64,000 bases of DNA, from the NCBI GenBank assembly GCA_963556695.1, contig CAUWAG010000020.1, positions 620,001 to 684,000 on the forward strand. The letters are read 5' to 3'. Both the position numbers and the translations under genes were made by a program. The stretch is from Anthostomella pinea (lineage: Eukaryota; Ascomycota; Sordariomycetes; Xylariales; Xylariaceae). Shown piece by piece: positions 33,670 to 45,696 of this stretch (positions are counted from its first letter, which is position 1; each line of letters opens with the position of its first letter). A model generated the notes under the pieces. It was not told the origin of the DNA. It was given only the letters and a program-made list of their open reading frames with translations, and made no database searches.

Positions 33670-35407
33670 GGTTGTGCTGATGTTGTTACGCGGCTGGCTG
33701 GGAATGATGGGCTGTAGTGATGCGGTGCTGAATATGCTGACGAACTCAGTTGACCGTGGTGAAGCTTGCAACGGAAATCTCCAGCTTATTGCTCCGGTTC
33801 GTGTGGCAGAGGACGGCCATTGCTTGGGAATATGAATGGGGATCGTGCTAATCCTCTACAACGAGGACCCAAGGACGTGGGGTTTGTTGGTTTGGTGACA
33901 TGCAGCACATGCCTGCCCAGGTGGGAGTTCGTGAATGGTTGATTTCCGTTTTCGGAAATGACAGGCATACGAAAAAAGGGACACCACCACTGACGCACCA
34001 ACAGCGATGCTAGGGGGTGGACTCCCGCAATGTTGGGTGAGGGGTGTTTCTATAGTGGTCCGGTACATGTTGGCTGCAATGTGTGGCACAGACCCAAAGC
34101 AACGAGGAAGCTGCTGGCCTCGGCTATCAGATATTTACATATCCCCAGCCGAAAGCCGCCCTTTCAATTATAACACTTCTTTCGGAGAAAGTTCCAGCTT
34201 GATTGCTAGCTTTCCCAATGACTGTCATGAAGTGTTGCCATCATTGTGTAGACAGCACCATTAAGCCAACATCCTTTGGAGAAACGCACCGCAATCTGTT
34301 GGCGGTTACATGAGTCCATCACATGCAAGGAGCTGATCCTTCGGCCGGTAGTTGGTCTGCATCGGGTAGCAAGCTCCAACACCCCATCCCTTTGTCTGAT
34401 GATGTAGCCGTGGTAAGCCGTTTCATTTATCCTTTGTTCCCATCCACGTGTTGTGGCTCCCGGCTGACACCTCTACGCAACATACACGGCCCAAGACGGT
34501 ATGAATAACTGCAAATGATGCGGCCCACGGGCATTGAACACGATGTTCGTCTCCTCAACTCAGCATGAACCCAGCGGTGGCATCGACAGAAAGCAGTCCA
34601 CGATACCTAAGCTGTGGTATAGGGAAATACCAAAAGCGCGCCACTGGATATCATGTCGGTAACCGAGACGCGCAAGTGCGATATATTCCAACATATCTTG
34701 GCTGCCACTCGACGGAGACAAGCGATCAAAGTGTAGGTATCAGCGCCCTCAGCGGCCTGGATAGTCGGCTGCCCATGACTCAGTTGTCACTCTACACCAG
34801 TTGGTTTGGCCAGTCTACACTGACCAACATTCAGTCGGCTCTATCGAGTGCCCCATTTATCGCGTACAATGTTCACCAGCGTGACATTCTGTTGGATAGC
34901 CACGACGTGTCGAAATGGTTGGTGGCAAAGAGCAATATAACGGCCTTTGTATCAGCAGTCTTCGAATATCCAACAACCCGAGGACTGGCAGCACATGACC
35001 ACAACTTCATGTTCCATTCCTCGAGTTCTTCTAAATCGAAACTATGAGGGACAAAGAAACTACATCGTCTTGATGCATACATACCTACTCTATCACCGTT
35101 GGACAGGGTATATTCTATCACCTGCACCAACAAATGTCGGTTGCCGTCTCAGCTTGTTCGCTGCAGGCAACGCGAGTTTGTGTACACCGATCATCGTTGG
35201 TCTTACCAACGACTTCGAGGCTGTTGGAAAGGCATTTGAGTTGGGGCAACTTGCCAGCGAGGAGCCGAGTATAAGTATGTCGCTCTGAACCAAGCTTGAC
35301 AAGAAGTGTATGATACCCTGCACTCCCCACCTGCCATTTCTTATATCATTATTGGAACCAAAGACCTCATACATCATTCCTCATATTTCTTAATCAACCC
35401 AGTGACC
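33670..35407. other. Intergenic region, 1.7 kb
   Basis: No gene recognised. A 160-codon frame at 34565-35047 (+) starts MNPAVASTESSPRYL and lacks any domain. The last 100 bases upstream of 35408 are C/T-rich with ATCATT/ATTATT runs, as in a fungal leader. Confidence 0.4.
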
Positions 35408-36178
35408 ATGCGTCTCTTCCGGGAGAAGAAACCAGGCTCTGGCTCTGGCTACAAGCACAAAAGTTCTGACAAGATATTTGCTTTGCCTTCCAGCAGCGAG
35501 ACATCACGGAGCAAAGAGGATGCCGAAGATGTCTCCTCTACCATGGATACACTGATCAGTCTCCCCCAGCCCCCCCAGCCGGAACCCCTTCTCATCCACG
35601 CCGAACTCCAGACGGTCGAGGGCGTGATCTCCGTGTTTAATGAGCTTGTCGTGGGAAACAATGAGCTTGTCGCGGGGCACAACGGCAGCCTTGAGATGGG
35701 AGTGGGGACCGTACAGAACGATCGAGCAGGACAGTTGCCAGATGAGTGGCCAACAATCGTCTTTAAATTCGCGGCCCCCGTCGACCATGTCACATGGCCA
35801 AACATAGGGGGGGGGGGGTAAAAGGTATGTTGTTCTGCAGAGAGGTGCAGTACTATCTAGGCGCGGCGGCCATGTATATGTACATGTATGATCCCTTTGT
35901 TCGCGGGATGCTTCCTGACAGACCAGGAGGACGCTGGGGATTTGGCCTGGGAAATCACGGCGCACGCGCTTGGAAAGATCGAGAAGGGCTTCAGAGCAAA
36001 CGGAGTAGCCCACATGCCGCCGTGCTTCAAAGTAGGCCTGCGCATCAAAGACACACAGCCTTTGTGGGTCAGAACATACACGGCGTCGAGTTATGAGTCT
36101 GTATGCCACTTGAAGATCGAGAGTTGGGACTTCCTCAAAGCCGTCAAAACCTACATCGCCAAACTAGAGCAAAAGTGA
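35408..36178 (+). CDS. Uncharacterised gene split at a 12-G tract, model uncertain
   Basis: The frame from ATG 35408 (ACC-ATG context) encodes MRLFREKKPGSGSGYKHK..., with an internal echo FNELVVGNNELVAGHN, and ends at a TAA right after twelve consecutive G (35807-35818). A second coding-like stretch in the same register, about 35922-36178, reads DQEDAGDLAWEITAHALGKIEKGF...KVGLRIKDTQPLWVRTY and ends at TGA 36176-36178. No intron with the present G count joins the two in phase. With one G fewer, GTAAAAG (35818) to ...CTGACAG (35921) would splice them in frame. So this may be a real two-exon gene with a homopolymer error, or a gene broken by slippage. No family is recognised. Confidence 0.4.
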
Positions 36179-36829
36179 AATAAGGGCTGTCCCGGTCGAC
36201 AGATGGGCTGCCAAGAGCAGGAGGAGAGTCTTGCGTGGTTTCCGTGAACAGATGTGGAGGAGTTTGGTGTCGTACATTTGCCTCCCCCCGATCTAGCCGC
36301 ATTTCGATGGGGTGCTGAGGTCGTCCATTCGTTCATACATTGCTTAGTTATAAAACCCTAAAGTTGCGCTCCAAATTCCTCTTATATGCTTATATCTACC
36401 TATAGTGGGTAGCGTCACGGGAAGAACACGGAGTATTTGACCGAATCCTCGGGTAATTTAGAAACTTGCATCGTCTCTGCGCCGAGACGTGAGACTTCAA
36501 TATGAGCTCATTCAAACGTCGCGTCAACCCGACATGATGGTTTGATAGAGGCAGTATGGGTGAATCAAATCATCATATGCAACTTTGATACTAGCAGTAT
36601 AGTATCTCATATTTTGCCCGGGAAAAGATGCTGCCACAATATATACGGGGCCGCTCTGGTGCTTATGAAGCACTGTTGCTGCGGAGCGAGTATCTACTAG
36701 CATCTAGAGTTTAGTTGATCGGCCATGGGGTTGAAACGCTACTTCTTGCTCGTGGTTATGTGAATCATGTAAATTTCTCCTTCTGACCTCAAGTGACTTT
36801 CGTGGGGTGCACGTACACATTTAGTCGGA
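36179..36829. other. Intergenic region
   Basis: No gene recognised. Separates the split gene from the P-type ATPase relic. Confidence 0.45.
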
Positions 36830-38330
36830 TTATAAGGATATATCGAACACGTTATGATCTCGTATTCCCTTTTGAAGCCTATTTGAGAGGTAAGACGTCA
36901 TGTCACCGTTCAGCATCGAGACAGCGATGCCGCGCTTATGGAGCTGCGCAATCGTCAAAGCTGCACTGAGACGGATGGTGTCTGCCAGACCGAAGATAGC
37001 TTGGAGTACGAAGTCAATGGTATAACACAAAAGGCAGTGTTTGATAGAACATCTCGTACGAGAGGGTTGGTCTCGACACCAATCCAACGGGAGTTAAGTT
37101 ACCAGCCAGAATCCGCATCCCATCAATAACACGCTCTACACCCTTTCCCGGCAACGCTTTGACCCTCGAATTGAGCTGCAGAGAAACCCTGGTCGCTCAG
37201 GTGAGTAGCAATGGCTGCTGAGACGGAGGTGTTCGATCCCATTGACCAGACTCATCAACCTCAGCGCAATGTATGCTCCGCCTCGGTCGGGATACGTTTG
37301 GAATGCGACATCAAATCTCCCTCCGTCAGCGTACCGGTCTTGTCGAACACTACGTGTGAAGTCATGTGTGCAATCTTTCCGCCGTCATGAACATAACCGT
37401 AGGGATAGCCTGGCATCGATCTCGGCCTCAACACCGTCGGCAGAGACCAAACTGCAGTAGAAGCCTGAACCGACTTAACTGAGATTGACTCGACGGCCTT
37501 ATGACGAGCCACAGCACTGACCCATCGGCCAACCATGATCAGAGTGACCAGCAGTGTGCTTGTCTCGAAGAACTCTCCGGTAGATAGGGGATGTCCCGTG
37601 ATAAGGTACCCGAACGACACGACAGAGAAGATATAGGTAGTCTGCGGGGGCGCCAAAGACGGAGATACGTTGAGAACATTGTAGAGGAGGTCCCGGGCTC
37701 CAACGATCTTCATATCATACGTGATGCGCGCAATCTTGCCGTCAACGGTATCAAGTTGTTGCACGCCGTGAGGCAGCGTTTGTCTGACGAATCGCTGTAC
37801 CCCTTTGCCAGGGATGACCTCGAGCATATATCCGTCATGGCTAGTCCTAGCATTTCAACTCAGTCCAGTCGTCCTTTCGATATATTGCACCAAGTCCTCT
37901 GCCGAAGAACCTCATGAGGTCGAACTCGACCTTCGCCATGATGGGGCTCGTTTTGAGGTTGCTCACGGCCGACCTTACGCAGTGGCGGCCCTCCACAGAG
38001 TTTTGAGCGTCCACAAACTCCTCACTTCAACACCAGCTGGGTGTTTGTACGGTAGTGCCACGAGAAGACAGAGGTGTATGGGTTCGATGGATTGGGAAGG
38101 TCTGCGGTACGGTCCATAGTTACCGTCTCATGACGAGCTTCCTCGAACTTCAATCTTTTTTTATCGTGAGGAACTTCCTCGCATCTTCGGTGCAGATGCT
38201 CAGTCATCGCACGTGTAATTGGTGTGCTTATGTAACAGGAAGCACGAAACCAATAGCGAGAAAAGCCGCGGGGGCTTCTGGACGCTTGATAGGAGCTATC
38301 GGAATGTAGATGGGGGTCTTCATCTCGCAA
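36830..38330 (-). pseudogene. Relic of a copper/heavy-metal P-type ATPase (P1B)
   Basis: Scattered but recognisable blocks on the minus strand, in the order of a P1B ATPase. First comes a membrane region (YIFSVVSFGYLITGHPLSTGEFFETSTLLVTLIMVGRW, about 37520-37650). The phosphorylation motif HVVFDKTGTLTEGDL follows (about 37320-37350). Last is the ATP-binding hinge-like block ADTIRLSAALTIAQLHKRGIAVSMLNGD (about 36890-36980). Between the membrane block and DKTGTLT the actuator domain and the CPC metal-binding helix, about 150 residues in active pumps, are missing, and the frame runs straight across the gap. Other stretches are out of frame or stopped. The 5' part near 38000-38330 cannot be aligned by eye. 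A working transporter is excluded. Confidence 0.75.
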
Positions 38331-38663
38331 TTGGAATGTCCCGAAAAGATGGTCAACTTGCTAACGATGCGATCAGTACCTAGTAACTCCATCAAGATCA
38401 CCTGTACCCTGACTAGTAGTGACTAGTAATGATTAGTGAGTGGCCAACGAAGCATCGTCACATTGAAAAGGTGTTGTTTAAAGGTAGAGTTTCAAGAGGG
38501 AGATGACCCTGACTCCTAAGCGCGGCGACCGAATGCGGCGAGGGGGTATTGTTGTATGCTGCATGTGATATCGGTATGGCGCACGGAAACAAGTCATGAA
38601 CGGCAGAGTTCCGAAGCCGCAATCTACCCTAGATTGCTTGCCCAAAGGACCTACATTTGTAAC

Positions 38664-39649
38664 CAGGGTCTGGAAAAATACGATTAGTATTCGTACTTAG
38701 TATCGTATCGTATCGTATCGTATAGGATTTTAATACTATATAGTATACGATATAGTATTATGAAAATTTTATGACTTTTATAGTTTTATATAAAACCTTA
38801 GTTAAAAAGTCGTTTTAAATCAGATTTTTATTATGTCTTATAGATTTCATTTTAAACTATTTATTCATAATTGTGACGGCCTGCACAGACCTTCCCACAT
38901 AACAAGCCGATACTTCTTAATAAGGGAAGGATCTGACTACCTCTCGCTGTACCTATCTCTCTCTTTCTTCCTTTCCTTTCTAGTCTTGATATTCTCGTCA
39001 ATAGAGTAATAGCTGCTTGCTGCAGGCCATGTCCCAGCTCCCCAGTATGCTCGCCGTGACGATAATAATATAACTCTTGATATATAGATATTAAAGTAAG
39101 TATTATGTATATATAACAATTTAAGGATAGTATATTAATATTATATAAAAACTTAATATCTATAGATTTAAACTTGTGGAAATCCAGGGGTCAGAATGGA
39201 ATGGATGATGGTCTGTGTCTTGACTATAGATCTATAGGGGAGATTCCCACCTAAATACAGGTTTGACAGCCCTTTGATGCCCTGCTGCCTGACAGCAAAC
39301 AACAAACCTGCCACTGGTCACCATAATAGACCTTTCACCCCTTTTGGGCCCCTTTCATCCCTTTCACCTAGCGGACAGCTGCAGCCCATACCTGACAGCA
39401 CCACAATGCTTACAAAACTTTAATATTAAAACTTTTATAATTAGTTAAATAAAAAGAATATTCAAAAACGGCGAAATATGTCTTTAATTGTTATTTTTCC
39501 TCTTTAATAAAATACATCATTTATATTTAAAAGCCCCGCTTTTAAATCCTTGCTTAAAAATATCGTATATGATTCGTATCTGATAGTATGGGTTCGTATC
39601 GTATCGTATGACCTAAATACGATACTAAGTATCGTATTTCCAGACCCTG
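38664..39649. mobile_element. Non-autonomous hAT-type element
   Basis: Begins CAGGGTCTGGAAA and ends with the complement TTTCCAGACCCTG. Longer imperfect inverted repeats rich in ATACGATA / GTATCGTATC follow inside both ends. It is flanked by an exact 8-bp duplication TTTGTAAC (38656-38663 and 39650-39657), the hAT hallmark. It is 986 bp long, very AT-rich inside (RIP-like), without any transposase. A second element, the short LTR-like insert, is nested at 38872-39061. Confidence 0.88.
38872..39061 (+). mobile_element. Short LTR-like element, copy 2, nested in the hAT element
   Basis: 190 bp, starts TGTGACGGCC and ends GCCGTGACG, the final A changed to G. Flanked by the 5-bp duplication ATAAT (38867-38871 and 39062-39066). 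Compared with copy 1 it lacks about 20 bp around the GAGGATCCCC part. Same orientation as copy 1. Confidence 0.83.
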
Positions 39650-39657
39650 TTTGTAAC

Positions 39658-41011
39658 ATTGCAGCGTCGCAACACAGCATGCGACATGAGCACGGCAAGG
39701 CCCTTGGCACGACCATCAAGCCTTGAGTCTAGAAGTCTAGAGGGAATGGCTAACAATACAAGTACTGCGGCTAGACAAGCCCATGGACGGCGAACGACGA
39801 ACGACGCGACGCGGTCGATTGCAAGCAAAACTTGTTGTTTGGAGCATTCCGTCTGTCCTCTGTCGGTCCGGCTTCTTGTTGGGAAGACAGCTGCTGCCAT
39901 CATATGTGTTGTCTACCTGTATATTAGGTAGACAACAGAGAGCATACGCGGGAAAGTCAACACGGGAAAGTCAACACGGGACCTCAACATCAACAAGTCA
40001 TCAGTCGCCGGCACGCAGCATCGTCATTGTCGCGTGGCAAGCCGTCGCCACCTAGGCAGGTACGCAAACAAGAGAGCAATGCAGGGCAACAATCCACTGC
40101 CGTGTACCTGCAGCGGGGAAGTGATTGTCTCCGGCCCGCCGAATGCTCTTGTTCTCACATCATCCCTCGCGTCATCTTCAGTTGAAGATATGACAAACCG
40201 ACATTGAGATGAATCATGATGAAGAAATCGAAGAGACCGAGAGACCATGGAGTCGAACATCTTTCCCCACCTGCACGGAATGCACTACCGAGACAAGCCC
40301 GTGCCCTAATCGCGCCGTGGGATTGCGGATTGCGGATTGCGCTATGAACAGCCCCTGAACCGCTGTGGGTAATGTCCATGTGGAGGACTGGAAGCAGTGG
40401 ATCGCGTGGCGGATCTGGTAATTTCGTTCCGCGCAGTCTCTCATTTCTACAGCATCTCTCAATGGCCATTGACAAGATTCCCCAGTGCACTAAGCCCCGT
40501 CCGGCCAATCACCCGCCAGGCCTGACCACGCTTGCCAAAGCCACCCCGGCCTCCCACTGTCGATCCGCCGTTGCTGCTCGCCCAGCTGCCAGGGTGCCTG
40601 CAGTGGGTGCCTGGGACTAGCCCGCCTCCTATCGCAGGGTGGACCAAGCAATGCATTCATTTCCAGCTTTGCGCCCACTCTCCTTTCCGCTTTCCGCTTT
40701 CCGATGCCTTCCTACGCTCACCTTCATTTCGCTGGAGTCGTCTTGCTTTTGCCCGCATCAACTTCGTCTTTCTTCTCTCCCCACATTCGCTTGACAGCTC
40801 TTGTCACCACGATCTTTACCACCCAACAGCCTGGAGATATCTCTCCTTTTCACTCTTTTAGAAGCCCGTCTTCGGCTTATACACACTCACTTAATCACGC
40901 TGTCGAGCGCGTCGTCTTGTTGTTGATCACGCTGTTGGTCGCACGATATTGTACGTCGCGCATCCAGATAATACACAATTCCACTCACTCGATACACTTC
41001 ATACGAATACC
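39658..41011. other. Long upstream region of the SUN gene
   Basis: No gene recognised. The last 350 bases are C/T-rich (TTTCCGCTTTCCGCTTTCC at 40685-40703, then TCTTCTCTCC), typical of the core promoter and leader of a strongly expressed fungal gene. A GGATTGC triplicate lies at 40320-40341. Confidence 0.45.
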
Positions 41012-42703
41012 ATGAAGGTCACGACGATACAAGCCGCCTTCGGGTCAGCCATTCTTCTGCTGTCCGCCCAGCCATGCGCCGCAACAAATCAGCACAAAGT
41101 CCACCACCGACACCACGAGCTCCATGCCGACAAGAGGTACATGCACGAGCCTAGCTATACCAATGCTACCTACAACCCGAAATACGCATCGCGACTCTCC
41201 CAGACCGACAAGCTTCAGACTCGCAGCGATGCCAAGTGCGCCTTCCCAACGGACAAGGGACTGGTCGCCGTCACACCGGGTGACTTGAACGGTGGTTGGG
41301 CATTGGCCCCGGATCAAGAATGTGTTGATGGCACTTGGTGCCCCATCGCTTGTCCTCCGGGCAAGGTCATGGCGCAATGGAAGCCCGATACCACCTACAC
41401 CTACCCAGAGTCAACCGTCAGTGCCCACTCTGAATAGAAACATTGCGCCAGCATGCTAACTCGACGCAGTACGGAGGTATCTACTGCAACGGCGGCGAGA
41501 TCGAAGTTCCCTTTGCGCACGAAGACTGGTGTGTAGATGGCACAGGCGCTGTCGAAGCCGTGAACAAGGCCGGTTCTGTCGTTGCTTTCTGCCAGACCGT
41601 TCTCCCGGGTTACGAGGACATGACCATTCCGACTGAATGTCATGATACTGCCACTCTGGCCGTCCCCGGCATGTCCTACTGGGATGCCACAGCGTCTCAG
41701 TAAGTCCAATGTCATTTACCTTCATACATGTGGAGCAATCTCTGACTTCCGTAGCTTTTACATCAACGCCCCTGGTGTTACTGTCGAGGAAGGATGCCAC
41801 TGGGGAGACCAGTCGAAGCCAATCGGTAACTGGGCTCCCTTTGTCGCGGGTGCTAACACCGTGGCGGATGGCTCCACCTTCGTCAAGCTCGGTTTGAACC
41901 CGGTGTGGCAAGACAGTGATCTCTACAACACGAAACCCACCTTTGGCCTCAAGATTGAATGCCCAGGCGGAGGCTGCAACGGCATGCCCTGCGAGATGGA
42001 TGGCAACGGTGTCACCAGTAACAACAAGGCCACTGGCGCTGGAGGTTCCGACTTCTGCGTCGTCACTGTCCCCAAAGGCGGCAAGGCCAACATCGTCGTC
42101 TACAACCTGGATGGATCCGACGGCGGCGACAGTGGCGATGATACCCCGAGCTCCTCCAGCTCTGAGCCCGTGCCCGAGACTACGTCCACGTTTTCTACAT
42201 CCAAGCCGACCCCATCATCGACGATAACAAGCACCCCCACATCCACATCTGTACCACCAAAGACAACGTCAAGCACATCGTCGACCACTTCTTCGACCAC
42301 ATCTTCAACCACATCTTCAACCACATCTTCAACGTCAAGTTCAACATCGACGTCGTCCACCTCATCCAAGGTGCAGACAACGAGCTCGTCCGTAAGCAGC
42401 AGCAGCAGCAGCAGCGTTGTGCCGACCACCTCCTCGAGTTCTTCAAGCGTCAAGGTCCCCTCCAGCTCTGCCGCTGCTTCTGCTTCTTTCATTGGTGGGA
42501 TCTTCCAGCAAAACGGCACCTCCAGTACTCATGCCTGGAGTGGACCATCCGTTACGTCCGGTTCTGTCGCTGGCAGCCCAAGCGAGACCAAGCCCGCCGC
42601 CACCACCGAGGCGAACACGAGCGAGGGCGCCGCTCAACCCCAAGGCGGCGCTGCCGTCGCTGGTCTTATTATAGCCATGGTGGCCGCTGGTTACATGCTT
42701 TAG
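41012..42703 (+). CDS. SUN-family (GH132) cell-wall protein with a GPI signal
   Basis: Three exons (41012-41416, 41470-41699, 41755-42703; introns 53 and 55 nt) give 527 residues. SUN proteins are secreted beta-glucan-acting wall proteins that work in septation and wall remodelling. A signal peptide (residues 1-24) is followed by the SUN domain. Its cysteine signature is present as C-VDGTW-C-PIA-C and a fourth Cys 26 residues on (24 in yeast). Other family blocks are GGWALAPDQECVDGTWCP, FCQTVLPGYEDMTIPT, FYINAPGVTVEEGCHWG and NWAPFVAGAN. A Ser/Thr-rich stalk (about residues 340-450) is encoded by repeats of a TCTTCAACCACA unit, and a hydrophobic tail (GGAAVAGLIIAMVAAGYML) is a GPI-attachment signal. 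The GPI stalk differs from yeast Sun4, which lacks it. Confidence 0.92.
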
Positions 42704-43757
42704 AAGCCATCGTCGACTTTGAAAAACACAACTCGCTGTCGCAGCACTCATGTTCGCCGAGCACATAATCCCGGGGCCTTTACCATGGCTATGCAAGACT
42801 CGCAACGGCCGTGGCATCATCTAATTCAGTACATAATACAGACGAGAGGAGTCAACGCACTCTGATGTTGTCGCATATAATAACGACCTAGTTGATATTG
42901 TCTATTATCTATTCAAACTACCAGTTCTCACGAATTGGCCGTCTATTCCTGCATATTCTTACTCATCTTGAGTACACCCGGTATTGCATTCTACCATATA
43001 CCCCGTTTGGAGCTAGTTCAGCGGTTTGGGGTTATTCACGATTCGGCGGGAGTGCTATTTCGGACATGTCAGGGGCTGGCAGAAGATCCACTTTTGAGGG
43101 ACTTTCGCACTAAAGGGGGAGCGTTTGGCTTGGAGATAAAGGAGACACGATCAAGACGTGATGCAATATATGTGAACGAATTTCGAGCACGCGCGAGGCG
43201 ACCGGGCTCGCTTTCGGGACGGGAAAACTCTTCGGTGATGGATATATTCTGGCTTGGGAGGACGCGCCCTTGATGGTGTATGGTGGACAGCACTTTTGTT
43301 CTTCTGCTGCGAGACGACTTCATGGCGGGCGCTTCGTCTATTTGAGTTGAATGGAAGCTTGAATTTGAACAGGAGTCTTATTTGGCTATTGCGTAGTGAA
43401 TGTTGAGTGACTGTGACTTGAACTATGCTTGTAACTCAATGCTTGGATGACTGTGTCATACGACTACTCACACTTGGGACTCGCATCCCGATGGTGCGAA
43501 CTAGGTGAGTTGGTGCCTCTAGGATTGGGCCTGGTCGTATCTTCCGTCAACTGCCACCGTCTGTCCATTCAAATACAGTCAAAACCTAGCTTCAACAACA
43601 ACAACATCAGCATAGCTGTATGCCCAAGGAGCACCGCTGTTTTCAGCACTGCCTTCCCTTACTTAAAAAGCCCCAAGTCCACACCGTGATCAATGAGCTT
43701 ACGAACATTAGCCAAACTTTCAGTTTGAGCTGCGATCGTAAGCGGTCTCCCGCCCTG
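42704..43757. other. Intergenic region
   Basis: 3' UTR of the SUN gene, then non-coding DNA up to the TA target site of the second Fot element. Frames at 42892-43273 show no domain. Confidence 0.45.
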
Positions 43758-43759
43758 TA

Positions 43760-45694
43760 ACATCTCCCACCCCCCTGCGGACCACCCCCCCGCGGACCAG
43801 CGCGTTCTGACCCACAAACGCGTAATTCACCAACCACCAGGATTATGGTGATCCACCATCTACACCATCACTTTTGCATCTTTTTTTTCATAAAGCACAC
43901 TATTTGAATGCTTATCTACTGCTGAATCTCATGATGTCATTTTACGATCGTTAAATAAAAGCTGAAGCCGCCATTTTGGCCATCCAACGCGGAGCTCCAG
44001 TCCGCTCGTCAGCCCTCGAATGGCAAATCAGTTGCTCGTACGTCAACCGACGAATCTCTGGCACCCCAACGCGGAATGAGACCAGCGCTCTCCAACAGGC
44101 TCTCTCACCGTATCTCGAACATAAGCTGGCAAGCTGGGCCCTGGGGCAAGCACGGCTAGGGTATTCTCCGGCGGTCTCTAAGTTCCGTCTCATGGCCCAG
44201 CGGATACTCCATGCCACCAGGGATGCTCGAGAATTAGGGAAAAATTGGGCATCCAAGTTCCTGTCTCAAAACCAGGAAGTCAAGATAATGAAGTCTCGTG
44301 TTATTGACTATAACCAAGTGAATAGTGCTATAGCGGCAAATATCAACATTTTTTTCGATCGGTATGACGCCCCTGACGTGGTTAACCTCATGCCAGCATG
44401 CTGGTACAACGTCAACGAAATGGGAATCGCCCAGGGGGTTGGGGACTCCCATTGGGTGGTCTCCGAGGCCTCCGGCAACGTGGCTATGAAGAAAGGGGTC
44501 GAGAAGGGTGAATGGATAACTGCCCTAGAGTGTGTGAGCGGATCTGGTGAGACCTTGCCGCCGCTGGTGATTCTTAAGGGGGTTGACGTACAAGTTCAGT
44601 AGTTTAGCAACCAAAATGAGGACAAATTCACCAACTGGAGGTTTATTATGTCGCCTAATGGATGGACCTCGAATCCCATTGTGTTGGAATGGCTTCAACG
44701 TATCTTTATTCCTCACATTCGGGAGGTCCACGGCAACACATGGGTGGTTTTGGTGTGTGATGGCCACGACTCCCACACGAATGACGAGTTCTTAGCCACC
44801 TGCTTGTGAAACAAAGTATCGTTGATCTTTTATGAACCTCACTGCTCCCATGTAGTCCAGGTGTTAGATATGGGAGTCTTCAATTTGATAAAGAAGAGGT
44901 TAAAGACCTTACTCCAGGAAACGCCCAGCGGCCGTCTGGGACTCAGGCCATCTAAGGAGGAGGTTTTGGAGTGCTATGAGCAGGCCCAGAAGGACATAAT
45001 GACGCTCCTCAACATCAGAATTGCCTGGAAAAAGACTGAGATTGTTCCTCACAACAGAGCGGAGGCGTTGAAGTCGAAATATGTGATTCTGGAGGACAAG
45101 GGGGTGGCCAGGGCACGCCAGAGGGACCCTAAGGCTTCCGAGCGAGCCATAACACCAGATTTTCTCGAGATGGTAGCTAAAACCATTATCACAACACCCT
45201 CTGGAAGCCGGGCTTTGCGGGAGAGTGCTCGAAAGCTCGAAAAAAAGGACCCTTCCTTTGGGGGGCCCTCTGAGCGCTTGTTGGTGCGGAAGGCTGGTAA
45301 GGCCATGGATGTTCAGGCTGCTACCATTACAAATCTACGGGCAAATGTGAGCTGCTTGAGGCTCAAGTGGCTAAAAAGGCTAATACCACTCAAAAAGCAG
45401 TCAAACCAACACCAGGGGAACGATTCGTCACAATGGCTAACATAAGAGAGGCCAAAATGGAGCTAAGGAACAGGAGGGTCTATAGGGACTCCGCTGCAGG
45501 CGAAGAGGTCCCACAAGAGGTCCCTGGTGAAGATTTAGGGTCGGAATCGGATTCTGGGAGCTGTATTATGGTTAGAACACCACGACCTTAGTGTATTTAG
45601 CAACTGTGGTGGTTGTAGATGGCTTCATCTGAATGAGAGTGGTGTGGTGTGGAGTGGTCCGTGGGGGGGTGGTCCGCAGGGGGGGGTGAGATGT
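43760..45694 (+). mobile_element. Second Fot1-like DNA transposon
   Basis: Inverted terminal repeats start ACATCTC and contain the doubled motif GCGGACCACCCCCCC, about 45 bp with few mismatches between the ends. TA duplications flank it (43758-43759 and 45695-45696). Its length, 1,935 bp, is close to that of Fot1 of Fusarium. It carries a decayed transposase in the plus direction. The ends differ in sequence from those of the first element, so this is a separate family. Confidence 0.9.
43931..45591 (+). pseudogene. Fot1-like transposase, inactivated by stop codons
   Basis: Reads as one frame with few breaks: a psq-like N-terminus (AEAAILAIQRGAPVRSSALEW), the CENP-B-type domain (KLASWALGQARLGYSPAVSKFRLMA, LGKNWASKFLSQN), and the DDE domain. 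Stops are at TAA 43952-43954, TAG 44600-44602 and TGA 44807-44809. The first catalytic site reads YNVNEMGIAQG, with Asn where Asp is required. The second, VLVCDGHDSHTNDEF, is intact, and the third lies in VVQVLDMGVFNLIKK. The C-terminus carries a basic coiled-coil segment. The TAA and TAG are each one C-to-T or G-to-A step from sense codons (CAA, TGG). Confidence 0.88.
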
Positions 45695-45696
45695 TA

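Noticed and set aside
38700..38725. CGTAT microsatellite as a telomere-like repeat
   Set aside because: It belongs to the inverted-repeat end of the hAT element and recurs, complemented, at the other end.
42240..42420. Tandem TCTTCAACCACA units as an independent satellite or CRISPR-like array
   Set aside because: They encode the Ser/Thr stalk of the SUN protein in frame; no spacers or leader.
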